Assembly (NCBI GenBank): GCA_038329555.1
Contig: JBBQNC010000055.1
Coordinates: 1 to 14,695 of the forward strand
Length of the DNA stretch: 14,695 bases
Origin: JALYUA01 sp038329555
GTDB lineage: Bacteria; Acidobacteriota; Thermoanaerobaculia; UBA5066; Gp7-AA6
Direction: 5' to 3'
The notes beneath the pieces were generated by a model that saw only the letters and a program-made list of their open reading frames with translations, was not told the DNA's origin and ran no database searches. The position numbers and the translations under genes were made by a program. The stretch's first letter is position 1. The number at the start of each line of letters is the position of its first letter. This document shows, in pieces, positions 5,843-11,916 of this stretch.

Positions 5843-6436
5843 ATGAAACCCAGAAACATCCCGGGAGCCCTCATCGCGGGCGCGGCCGCGGCCGCGATCG
5901 CGCTCGTCGCGGCGGGGTGCGCGTCGTCGTCCGGAACCGCCTCCTCGGGCGCTTCGGCTTCGTCGTCGTCCTCGTCAGCCAATGCGGCCGAAGGTCCTCA
6001 GGCCCGGGCGACGATCGAACCGAAGAGCGGCTCCACGGTGAGCGGAACGGCGACCTTTACCGAGCTCGGCTCGGGAGGGGTGCGCGTCCGCGTGCACATC
6101 GAGAACGCTCCCCCGGGGACCCACGGCCTGCACCTGCACGAAAAGGGCGATTGCTCCGACCCGGAGGCGAAGTCGGCGGGCGGACACTTCAATCCGGGGC
6201 AGATGCCGCACGCTGGACCGAAGGACGAGAAGCGCCACGCCGGCGACCTCGGCAACATCGAGATCGGGGCGAACGGCAAGGGCGACCTCGACGTGCGCAG
6301 CGACCTGCTGACGGTTCGGCCGGGGCCGAACTCCGTCGCCGGCCGGTCCGTCGTCTTCCACGAAAAGGCGGACGACCTGACGACCCAACCGACGGGAAAC
6401 GCCGGCGGGCGTCTCGGCTGCGGGGTCATCCAGTAA
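5843..6436 (+). CDS. sodC: Cu/Zn superoxide dismutase, putative lipoprotein
   Basis: Converts superoxide to oxygen and hydrogen peroxide outside the cytoplasm. The 197 residues carry the full SodC set. Copper ligands are His97 and His99 in HLHEKGDC, bridging His115 in GGHFNP, and His173 in FHEKADD. Zinc ligands are His115, His123, His132 and Asp135. The disulfide pair is Cys104 and Cys193. GGRLGCGVIQ is the standard C-terminus. The N-terminus is a lipoprotein-type signal ending AAGC (Cys26), followed by a Ser/Ala-rich linker (27-49) that would tether the enzyme to a membrane. An ATG further upstream (5830) is in frame, but AAGGAGG five bases before 5843 decides the start. It is divergent from the two-component operon with a gap under 70 bases, so shared control is possible. 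A strong terminator follows. Confidence 0.96.
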   Translation: MKPRNIPGALIAGAAAAAIALVAAGCASSSGTASSGASASSSSSSANAAEGPQARATIEPKSGSTVSGTATFTELGSGGVRVRVHIENAPPGTHGLHLHEKGDCSDPEAKSAGGHFNPGQMPHAGPKDEKRHAGDLGNIEIGANGKGDLDVRSDLLTVRPGPNSVAGRSVVFHEKADDLTTQPTGNAGGRLGCGVIQ

Positions 6437-6459
6437 TTCGCGTCGGATTTCGGCGAAAG

Positions 6460-6487
6460 GGGCGGCGGAGGCGCCGCCCTTTTCTTT
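6460..6487 (+). terminator. Intrinsic terminator of sodC
   Basis: GGGCGGCG (6460-6467), loop GAGG, CGCCGCCC (6472-6479): a perfect 8-bp G+C stem followed at once by TTTTCTTT (6480-6487). It lies 24 bases after the sodC stop. Confidence 0.9.
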
Positions 6488-6572
6488 GCCCATGACGCGC
6501 CGGCGACGTCGCCCGTCTATTCCTAGAATCCGCACGGATCGAGATCCTCGCCGCGCTCGATCGGAGGCCATC

Positions 6573-6803
6573 ATGACCATCCCGCCCCCCAGGCAAGCCC
6601 GCACCGGACTGGCCGATCTCCGCCACCAAGTGGCCTCGGGGACCGAGCGCAGCGTCGTCGGGCCGCATGGCCGACAGGCCGCCGCCACGAGGCCTGGGGA
6701 AGACCTCCCGCTCGGCGGCGACTCGGGGGGCCCTGCCGAGCGCGGCCTCGAATGGAAGCGGACGCTCCTGAAGCGCCGGGGCGCGCTGCCGGGTGCCGCG
6801 TGA
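6573..6803 (+). CDS. Possible small upstream ORF coupled to the decarboxylase
   Basis: 76-codon frame of unknown function. Support: GGAGG (6563-6567) five bases before the ATG, and a stop TGA that overlaps the candidate GTG start of the decarboxylase in a GTGA arrangement. Against it: the product is Arg/Gly/Pro-rich with no domain, helix or signal, as expected of a chance frame in G+C-rich DNA. If translated it could act mainly as a coupling leader. Otherwise the 363 bases between sodC and the decarboxylase hold only the sodC terminator. Confidence 0.3.
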   Translation: MTIPPPRQARTGLADLRHQVASGTERSVVGPHGRQAAATRPGEDLPLGGDSGGPAERGLEWKRTLLKRRGALPGAA

Positions 6804-8248
6804 CGGCGGCGTTCGACCTGCCCCCGGAGGAGATCCGCCGCCTCGGGTATCTGGCCGCCGACGCCATCGCGGAGCATCGCGCCCGGCTCGAGTCCCGACC
6901 CGTCTTCGGAAAGGTCGGAGCCTCCGCGGCCCTGTTCGAAGGGCCGGCTCCGCAGGACGGCGTGCCCGTCGAGGAGACGCTCGCCTTCGTCCGGGAGCAC
7001 GTCCTCCCCTATCCCATGGGCAACTCCCACCCCCGATTCTTCGGCTTCATCAACGCCACGGCCGATCCCGTGGGGTCGATGGCCGACTCGCTCGCCTCGG
7101 CGATGAATCCGAACTGCTGGGGCGGCGACCACGCGGCCGTTCACGTCGAAAAACAGGTCATCGCATGGCTGGCCGCGGCCGTCGGGTTTCCCGCGGACGC
7201 GGAGGGGATCCTCGTCTCCGGCGGCTCGATGGCGAACTTCACGGCGCTCGCCGCCGCGCGCCGCGCGATGACGCCCGGAAATGTCCGGGAGGACGGCCTC
7301 GGTGGAGCGGACCGGGCGCGGTTGACCATCTACGCGAGCGACCAGGTGCACGCCTGCGTCGACAAGGCCGTGGACCTTCTCGGTATCGGGACGCGCCAGC
7401 TTCGCAAGCTGCCCGCGGACGACCGGTTCCGGATCCGGCCGGACGACGTCGCGCGCGCGATCGCGGAGGACCGCGCGGCGGGTTTTCTCCCGGCGATCGT
7501 CGTGGGCAACGCCGGCACCGTGAACACCGGCGCGATCGATCCGCTCTCCGAGCTCGCCGATCTGTGCGAGCGCGAGGGGCTCTGGTTCCACGTCGACGGC
7601 GCCTACGGCGCGATGGCGATGCTCTCGCCCGCTCTCGCGCCGCAATTTTCCGGCATCGAGAAGGCGGACTCCGTCGCGGCGGACCCCCATAAGTGGCTCT
7701 ACGTGCCGTACGAGGCGGGCGCGACGCTCGTGCGCGAACCCGGCCGGCTGGGCGCGACGTTCCGGAAATTTCCCGAGTACCTCGCTTCAGACGCGGAGAG
7801 CCCGTTTCCGGGACCCGCCTGGTTCGCAGAGCGCGGCGTCGAGCTGTCGCGGGGTTTCAAGGCGCTGAAGGTCTGGATGGGCTGGAAGACGCACGGCCGC
7901 CGGGGGTACGCGGCGGCGATCGAGAACGACGTCCGCCTGGCCCACTTTCTGTCCGACGAGGTGGACCGGCGGCCCGATTTCGAGCGCCTGGCCGAGACCG
8001 TCCTGTCGATCGCGAATTTCCGCTACCGACCCGCGAAGGGCTCCCTGCCGGATTCGGCGCTCGATGCGATCAACCGGCGAATCGTGAACCGGATGGTGGG
8101 CGACGGATCCTTCTTCCTCGCTCCCACGATTCTGAAGGGCCGCACGGCGCTGCGGGTCTGCATCGTCAACTTCCGGACGAAGGAAGAGGACCTGACGTTC
8201 CTTCTCGACGAAGCCGCTCGAATCGGAAAAGAGGAGGCGGAACGCTGA
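6800..8248 (+). CDS. PLP-dependent group II decarboxylase (aromatic-L-amino-acid decarboxylase-like)
   Basis: Fold-type I PLP enzyme that removes the alpha-carboxyl of an amino acid, probably an aromatic one, giving an amine and CO2 in the cytoplasm. From GTG at 6800 it has 482 residues, the normal length. The cofactor lysine is Lys298 in ADPHKWLYVP. The aspartate that pairs with the PLP ring nitrogen is Asp266 in WFHVDGAYG. SGGSMANFTAL is the phosphate-site loop and SHPRFFGFINATADP the N-terminal substrate region. An in-frame ATG at 6752 would add 16 residues unlike the family and has no ribosome-binding site. GTG is preferred because it gives a family-like N-terminus and overlaps the upstream stop as GTGA. 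Tyrosine, tryptophan, phenylalanine and other amino acids remain possible substrates. The gene ends 3 bases from the convergent mscL. Confidence 0.92.
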   Translation: MTAAFDLPPEEIRRLGYLAADAIAEHRARLESRPVFGKVGASAALFEGPAPQDGVPVEETLAFVREHVLPYPMGNSHPRFFGFINATADPVGSMADSLASAMNPNCWGGDHAAVHVEKQVIAWLAAAVGFPADAEGILVSGGSMANFTALAAARRAMTPGNVREDGLGGADRARLTIYASDQVHACVDKAVDLLGIGTRQLRKLPADDRFRIRPDDVARAIAEDRAAGFLPAIVVGNAGTVNTGAIDPLSELADLCEREGLWFHVDGAYGAMAMLSPALAPQFSGIEKADSVAADPHKWLYVPYEAGATLVREPGRLGATFRKFPEYLASDAESPFPGPAWFAERGVELSRGFKALKVWMGWKTHGRRGYAAAIENDVRLAHFLSDEVDRRPDFERLAETVLSIANFRYRPAKGSLPDSALDAINRRIVNRMVGDGSFFLAPTILKGRTALRVCIVNFRTKEEDLTFLLDEAARIGKEEAER

Positions 8249-8251
8249 AGC

Positions 8252-8659
8252 TCAGGGGACGGACTGCGTGCACGCGCGGCAGCGCGTCGCGGACAGCGGG
8301 ATCGTCTCGCCGCATTGCGGGCAGTTCTTCGTCTGCGGGGTCTCGGAGAGCTTCGGCAGCAGCGCCTTCGTCAGCAGGAACACGACGACCCCGATGATCA
8401 GCAGGTCGACGACGGCACCGAGAAGGGGGCCGACTCCGATCGCCGCATCGACGACCGTCTTGCCCCCCTCCACGTGGCTCCTCAGGGGGATCGACCAGGT
8501 GCGCCAGCTCCCGCTCGGGACCAGAAGCCCGACGACTGGCATGACCATGTTGTCGACGAGGGACGAGACCACCTTCCCGACCGCCGCGCCGATGACGACG
8601 CCGATGGCGAGCGCCATCGCGTTCTGCTTGAGAAGAAACGATTTGAACTCCCGAAACAT
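8252..8659 (-). CDS. mscL: Large-conductance mechanosensitive channel with C-terminal zinc-ribbon tail
   Basis: Inner-membrane channel that opens under membrane tension and releases solutes on osmotic downshock. The 135 residues follow the MscL plan: N-terminal amphipathic MFREFKSFLLKQN, first helix about 15-45 with the pore-lining GVVIGAAVGKVVSSLV and DNMVMPVVG, a periplasmic loop, then second helix about 75-99. In place of the usual helical bundle the C-terminus has CPQC (113-116) and CRAC (127-130), a four-cysteine zinc ribbon, as seen in some MscL relatives. Zinc binding is inferred from the motif. AGGAGG six bases before the ATG supports the start. The cupin gene ends 53 bases upstream on the same strand. 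No terminator fits in the 3-base gap to the convergent decarboxylase. Confidence 0.95.
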   Translation of the reverse strand: MFREFKSFLLKQNAMALAIGVVIGAAVGKVVSSLVDNMVMPVVGLLVPSGSWRTWSIPLRSHVEGGKTVVDAAIGVGPLLGAVVDLLIIGVVVFLLTKALLPKLSETPQTKNCPQCGETIPLSATRCRACTQSVP

Positions 8660-8712
8660 GCGGCCCTCCTGTCTCTCTCGCGACGGACTCCGCCGAGTCT
8701 AACCCCCGGCGG

Positions 8713-9036
8713 TCACCATCGGGTCGCGTCCAGAGAGACCACGGTCCGGCGTCCGACGACCTCCGCGGAGTGCCGCGTCCCAGCCGGGATGTACAGCCGG
8801 TCTCCCGGCTTCATCTCGAAGAGCTCGTCGCCGACCCGGATGCGGAAGAATCCTTCGAGGACCGCGTCGCACTTGTCGTGGCCGTGCTCGTGCTCGGGGA
8901 ACTCCGTGCCTTCGCGGTAGGCGTACACGGCGACCTCGTACCCCTCGCGCTCGAGAAAACCCATGACTCGCTTCTCCGTCATGGGGCCGTCTTCCTCGCC
9001 CCACGTCTCGAGGCGGACCGCGCCGGACCCGGTCAT
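8713..9036 (-). CDS. Small single-domain cupin protein
   Basis: 107-residue cupin beta-barrel. Motif 1 is GTEFPEHEHGHDKCDAVLEG, giving the HxH pair His49 and His51 and the trailing glutamate. Motif 2 is PGDRLYIPAGTRH with the third metal histidine. A mononuclear metal site is therefore likely, with Fe, Mn, Zn or Ni possible. No catalytic role can be assigned; stand-alone cupins of this size include dioxygenases, isomerases and sensors. The N-terminal VRLETWGEEDG resembles the start of related small cupins, which favours ATG at 9036. An internal ATG at 8982, with GAGGAAG upstream, would give a shorter form. It lies 17 bases after the ferritin-like gene, so the two are probably one operon. Confidence 0.88.
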   Translation of the reverse strand: MTGSGAVRLETWGEEDGPMTEKRVMGFLEREGYEVAVYAYREGTEFPEHEHGHDKCDAVLEGFFRIRVGDELFEMKPGDRLYIPAGTRHSAEVVGRRTVVSLDATRW

Positions 9037-9053
9037 AGCGACTTCGCCGGCGA

Positions 9054-9665
9054 TCAGTCGCCGGGCTTCGTCGGATCGAACGTGGCGAGGAGGTCCTTCA
9101 TGTCGTCGGCGTGCTCCTCCTCGACCGCGAGGATCTCCTCCATCAGACGCCGGGACGTGATGTCGCGGTCCCCGAGGAAGCGGATGATCTCCCCGTAAGA
9201 TTCGATCGCGATCCGCTCCGCGACGAGGTTCTCCTTGATCATGTCGGCGAGAGACTCTCCCTCGACGTACTGGGAGTGGCTGCGTGAGGCGAGGCCCTCC
9301 GGGTTGAAATTAGGGGCCCCCCCGAGCTGCGTGATCCTCTCCGCGATCCGATCCGCGTGGCCCTGCTCGTCCGCCGCGTGCTCCGCGAACTCCGTCGCGA
9401 CGGCGTTGGCGTGGATTCCCGTGGCCATGAAGTAATGGCGCTTGTAGCGCAGGACACAGACGATCTCCGTCGCGAGGGCCTCATTCATGACGGCGATCAC
9501 CTTCTCCCGGTCCGCCTGGTACCCCACCGTCACGGCGCCGTCCTCGATGTGCTGGCGCGCGCGCCGCCGGAGCTCCGCGACGTCGCTCAGGAAGTACTGC
9601 CCGGGCTTCGGTGTCTGCATCGGCGGCTGCGTTGTTCCCCCTTGAGGACCGGTCTTGTCGGCCAT
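9054..9665 (-). CDS. Ferritin-like di-iron protein (bacterioferritin-related)
   Basis: 203-residue protein with a four-helix ferritin-like domain (about 50-195) after a Pro/Gln-rich, probably flexible N-terminus. The two-iron site is complete: Glu67, Glu100 and His103 in DEQGH, Glu150 in VAERIA, Glu182 and His185 in VEEEH. Likely roles are iron oxidation and storage or peroxide detoxification in the cytoplasm. Whether it assembles into a 24-mer shell or a Dps-like shell cannot be judged. No haem-ligand methionine was recognised. GAAGGGGGAG five bases before the ATG makes the start firm. Downstream is the cupin, and together they look like a small metal or stress operon. Upstream is the terminator of the RRM genes, so it needs its own promoter; none is clear. 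Confidence 0.9.
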   Translation of the reverse strand: MADKTGPQGGTTQPPMQTPKPGQYFLSDVAELRRRARQHIEDGAVTVGYQADREKVIAVMNEALATEIVCVLRYKRHYFMATGIHANAVATEFAEHAADEQGHADRIAERITQLGGAPNFNPEGLASRSHSQYVEGESLADMIKENLVAERIAIESYGEIIRFLGDRDITSRRLMEEILAVEEEHADDMKDLLATFDPTKPGD

Positions 9666-9762
9666 TTTTTCTCCCCCTTCGCATCAAATCAAACCCCTAC
9701 TCCGCGAGCAACCCGCGTGCAGCGCTCGTGCCGCCCGGCACGCGGTCGAGAGAAGTCGGGGC

Positions 9763-9789
9763 AAAAAAAAGGGGGGGCCGTAGCCCCCC
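9763..9789 (-). terminator. Intrinsic terminator after RRM copy 2
   Basis: On the minus strand GGGGGGC (9789-9783), loop TACG, GCCCCCCC, then eight T residues (9770-9763). It lies 19 bases after the stop of the downstream RRM gene. Confidence 0.92.
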
Positions 9790-9808
9790 GTTATCGATCA
9801 CGTGCGAT

Positions 9809-10114
9809 TTAGTAGCGGTCGCGACCACCGCCGCCGAATCCGCCGCGCCCGCCGCCGCCGCCGGCTCCGCCCGTCTTCGGACGCGCCTCGTTGACCGTCA
9901 GCGCACGGCCGCCGTACTGCTGGCCCGAGAGAGCCGAGATGGCGCTCTTGGCCTCGGAGTCGTCGTTGAACTCGACGAAACCGAATCCCTTCGACTGCCC
10001 GCTATCGCGGTCGGTGATCACCGCCACCGATTCCACGGTCCCGTACTGGGAGAAGAGGGTCCGAAGGTCGTCTTCGGTCGTGTTGTAGAGCAGGTTTCCC
10101 ACATAGAGCTTCAT
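9809..10114 (-). CDS. Small glycine-rich RRM RNA-binding protein, copy 2
   Basis: 101-residue single-RRM protein of the bacterial/cyanobacterial Rbp type, expected to bind single-stranded RNA in the cytoplasm. RNP2 is LYVGNL (3-8) and RNP1 is KGFGFVEF (42-49), with the aromatic RNA-stacking residues present. A Gly-rich tail (82-98) ends GGGGRDRY. It differs from copy 1 at 10 of 101 positions (for example P9L, N26T, R40Q, G50N, Y93F), with no change in the RNP aromatics. The open frame continues upstream through copy 1 DNA, but that part is out of frame with it. The start at 10114 follows AAAGGA and matches copy 1. The gap to copy 1 (74 bases) is largely occupied by a terminator. Confidence 0.94.
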   Translation of the reverse strand: MKLYVGNLLYNTTEDDLRTLFSQYGTVESVAVITDRDSGQSKGFGFVEFNDDSEAKSAISALSGQQYGGRALTVNEARPKTGGAGGGGGRGGFGGGGRDRY

Positions 10115-10130
10115 GAGACGGAGTCCTTTC

Positions 10131-10160
10131 GAAAAAAGAAGAGGGGGCGAAGGCCCCCTC
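10131..10160 (-). terminator. Intrinsic terminator between the two RRM genes
   Basis: On the minus strand GAGGGGGC (10160-10153), loop CTTC, GCCCCCTC (10148-10141), then TTCTTTTTTC. The 8-bp stem is perfect. The U-run ends about 5 bases before the ribosome-binding site of copy 2. Confidence 0.92.
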
Positions 10161-10188
10161 CTGGACGAGTCATTTCCTGGTGTGAACT

Positions 10189-10494
10189 TCAATAGCGGTC
10201 GCGGCCCCCGCCGCCGTATCCGCCCCGCCCGCCGCCGCCACCGGTGCCGCCCGTCTTGGGCCGAGCCTCGTTGACCGTCAGCGCGCGACCGCCATACTGC
10301 TGGCCCGAGAGGGCCGAGATGGCGTTCTTCGCCTCGTTGTCGTCGCCGAATTCGACGAATCCGAACCCCTTCGACCGGCCGGTATCCCGGTCGGTGATTA
10401 CGGCGACGGAGTCCACGTTGCCGTACTGCGAGAAGAGGGTCCGAAGGTCGTCTTCGGTCGTGTTGTAGGGAAGGTTTCCGACGTACAGTTTCAT
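10189..10494 (-). CDS. Small glycine-rich RRM RNA-binding protein, copy 1
   Basis: 101-residue RNA-binding protein with one RRM and a Gly-rich C-terminal tail. RNP2 LYVGNL is at 3-8, RNP1 KGFGFVEF at 42-49, and NTTEDDLRTLFSQYG forms the first helix. Proteins of this type are cold-induced in cyanobacteria, and an RNA-chaperone role is the usual proposal. Copy 1 is the promoter-proximal member of the tandem pair and about 90% identical to copy 2. The ATG at 10494 is chosen because the RRM begins directly there. An upstream ATG in the same open frame (10743) would add an Arg-rich leader unlike the family. A candidate promoter lies about 137 bases upstream, giving a long structured leader. An intrinsic terminator follows the stop. 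Confidence 0.94.
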   Translation of the reverse strand: MKLYVGNLPYNTTEDDLRTLFSQYGNVDSVAVITDRDTGRSKGFGFVEFGDDNEAKNAISALSGQQYGGRALTVNEARPKTGGTGGGGGRGGYGGGGRDRY

Positions 10495-10534
10495 CGATGC
10501 AGAGTCCTGTTCCGGCGCTGTTAATCGGATTCGC

Positions 10535-10590
10535 CGCGCCGCTCGAACGCATCCGACTTCCCGTGGGATTCGTCGGACTTCTGCGGCGCG
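10535..10590 (-). promoter_or_regulatory. Structured leader hairpin upstream of the RRM genes
   Basis: Nested inverted repeats: outer arms CGCGCCGC (10535-10542) and GCGGCGCG (10583-10590), inner arms TCCGAC (10552-10557) and GTCGGA (10572-10577). All arms pair perfectly, and the structure would lie inside the RRM leader RNA, 41 bases before the start codon. A second possible pairing (CGCATC at 10548-10553 with GATGCG just after 10590) competes with it. A regulatory role is inferred from position only. Confidence 0.45.
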
Positions 10591-10630
10591 AGATGCGTGC
10601 GAGAAAGGCGAGCGATACGAGAAGGGGTGC

Positions 10631-10659
10631 AGATTAACAGATCGGGTGGCGGCTTGCAA
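10631..10659 (-). promoter_or_regulatory. Candidate promoter of the RRM gene pair
   Basis: On the minus strand TTGCAA (10659-10654), a 17-base spacer, then TAATCT (10636-10631). The -35 matches consensus at four of six positions; the -10 is weak. Transcription would begin near 10624. Confidence 0.4.
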
Positions 10660-10674
10660 GGCGGATTCCCGAGC

Positions 10675-10827
10675 CCCCGCTCTCCCGCGGGGTGTCCTGA
10701 AATGGGGTCGCTCCTTAACGCGCCCCGTCAGAGGTGAGGACAAATCCGAGATGCGTTCCCCTCTGCCCCGGACCGGGGGAGAGGGGCAGGGTCCCGCCCT
10801 CTCCCCGCGCCGTCGCGGGTGGAGAGG
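10675..10827. repeat. Cluster of REP-like extragenic palindromes
   Basis: Three inverted repeats lie in the gap between the FAD subunit and RRM genes. First, CCCCGC/GCGGGG with a 6-base loop (10675-10692). Second, a 29-base near-palindrome at 10758-10786 with arms CCCCTCTGCCCCGG and CCGGGGGAGAGGGG around a central A and one mismatch. Third, CCTCTCCCCGCG (10798-10809) with CGCGG-GT-GGAGAGG (10814-10827). The second and third share a CCTCTxCCCC core, as in paired REP or BIME elements. No U-run follows. The rest of this 427-base gap shows no gene. Confidence 0.55.
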
Positions 10828-10921
10828 AGATTGGCGAAGAGTGCCCCGTACCCGATAGAACCCTTCGCGGGGGCGCTACCCGGGAGAGAAGTGCGCGACC
10901 GGCGCGCGGTTCCAAGAGGGT

Positions 10922-11905
10922 CTAGAGCGATCCGCGGATGTCCCGGAGGGCGGCCGCCACGAACTTCTTCGTCATCTCCTTGCGCCAGAGGAACGAATAG
11001 TCGGTGTTGTCCATGGGTCGCGAGGGTTGGGCCGAGGCCTGCGATGCCTCGCGGATCGTCTCCTCGTCCAGGAGGCGGCCATGCAGGACCTCCTCGGCTT
11101 TGAGGAGGCGCAGGGGGGCAGAGGCCACGCCGCCGAGCACGAGACGGGCCTCCGCCACGCGATCGCCGTCCCGCCGGATCGCCGCGCCCACCGACAGGAC
11201 CGGGAAATCGAACGCGCCGCGCCGCCGCAGCTTCCGATAGACGGCGGTCCACCCGTCCGGCGCTGGCACCAGGATCTCCGCCAGGAGCTCGTCGGGCCGC
11301 TTCGTCAGGTAGTCGATGCCGTCGTTTCGATACAGGTCCTCGACGAATATCTCGCGCGCGCCGTCCTGCGAGACGAGGCGGACCCGGGCCTTCAGCGCGA
11401 TCAGAACGGGGACCGAGTCGGCGGACTGGACCGCGAGGCAGCGCGGCGATCCCGGGGCGACCCAGCAGATCGCACCGTCCTTCTTCATGCAGAAGTCGAT
11501 CGACCGGCGCCACTCGAAATTCTGATCGTAGTAGTTGCAGCGCGTGTCGAGCAGGAGATTCCCGCCGAGCGTTCCCATGTTGCGCAGCGGCGGCGTCGAG
11601 ATCTCCGCGATGGCGTGGGCGAGCCCCGGGTAGGCGGTCCGAACCCGCGGGTCGTTCTCGATCTCGGAGAGCGGGACGCCCGCGCCGAAGGCTGCGCCGT
11701 CGCCGCCGAAGGTGACGCGCTTCAACTCCGCGAGCCCGCCGAGGCCGATCACGGCGGCGGGAGTCTGTTGCCGGCGCTTCATGTTCGGAAACAGATCCGT
11801 TCCGCCCGCTACGAAGGAGGAGTCCGGCCCCGCGTCGGCCTTCATGGCCACGGCCTCCCCGACGGTGCGGGGGGCGAGATAGCGGAACGGCGGGAGTCGG
11901 AGCAT
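10922..11905 (-). CDS. Molybdenum hydroxylase FAD subunit with four-cysteine insert (4-hydroxybenzoyl-CoA reductase beta-like)
   Basis: FAD-binding subunit of a xanthine-dehydrogenase-family enzyme, 327 residues. The FAD-binding loops are VAGGTDLFP (32-40) and NMGTLGGNLLLD (109-120). Directly after the second loop is an insert with four cysteines: Cys123 in TRCNYYDQ, Cys139 in DFCMKKDG, Cys147 in ICWVAP and Cys156 in RCLAV. Ordinary FAD subunits lack this; in 4-hydroxybenzoyl-CoA reductase (HcrB) such an insert carries an extra [4Fe-4S] cluster. The C-terminal CO-dehydrogenase flavoprotein domain covers about 215-325. The ATG at 11905 starts 11 bases after the stop of the molybdopterin subunit and has GGAAAGG before it. 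This gene is the last of the three-gene operon. The assignment to HcrB type is from the cysteine pattern; the substrate could be another aromatic acyl-CoA. Confidence 0.9.
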   Translation of the reverse strand: MLRLPPFRYLAPRTVGEAVAMKADAGPDSSFVAGGTDLFPNMKRRQQTPAAVIGLGGLAELKRVTFGGDGAAFGAGVPLSEIENDPRVRTAYPGLAHAIAEISTPPLRNMGTLGGNLLLDTRCNYYDQNFEWRRSIDFCMKKDGAICWVAPGSPRCLAVQSADSVPVLIALKARVRLVSQDGAREIFVEDLYRNDGIDYLTKRPDELLAEILVPAPDGWTAVYRKLRRRGAFDFPVLSVGAAIRRDGDRVAEARLVLGGVASAPLRLLKAEEVLHGRLLDEETIREASQASAQPSRPMDNTDYSFLWRKEMTKKFVAAALRDIRGSL

Positions 11906-11916
11906 GAGCCTTTCCG

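Noticed and set aside
9727..9742. Inverted repeat CGTGCC/GGCACG upstream of the ferritin-like gene as an operator
   Set aside because: A 6-bp G+C palindrome is expected by chance in this composition, and no promoter could be placed next to it.
10495..10743. Extended N-terminus for RRM copy 1 from 10743
   Set aside because: The added residues are low-complexity and not RRM-related; the homologous copy 2 and the domain boundary both place the start at 10494.
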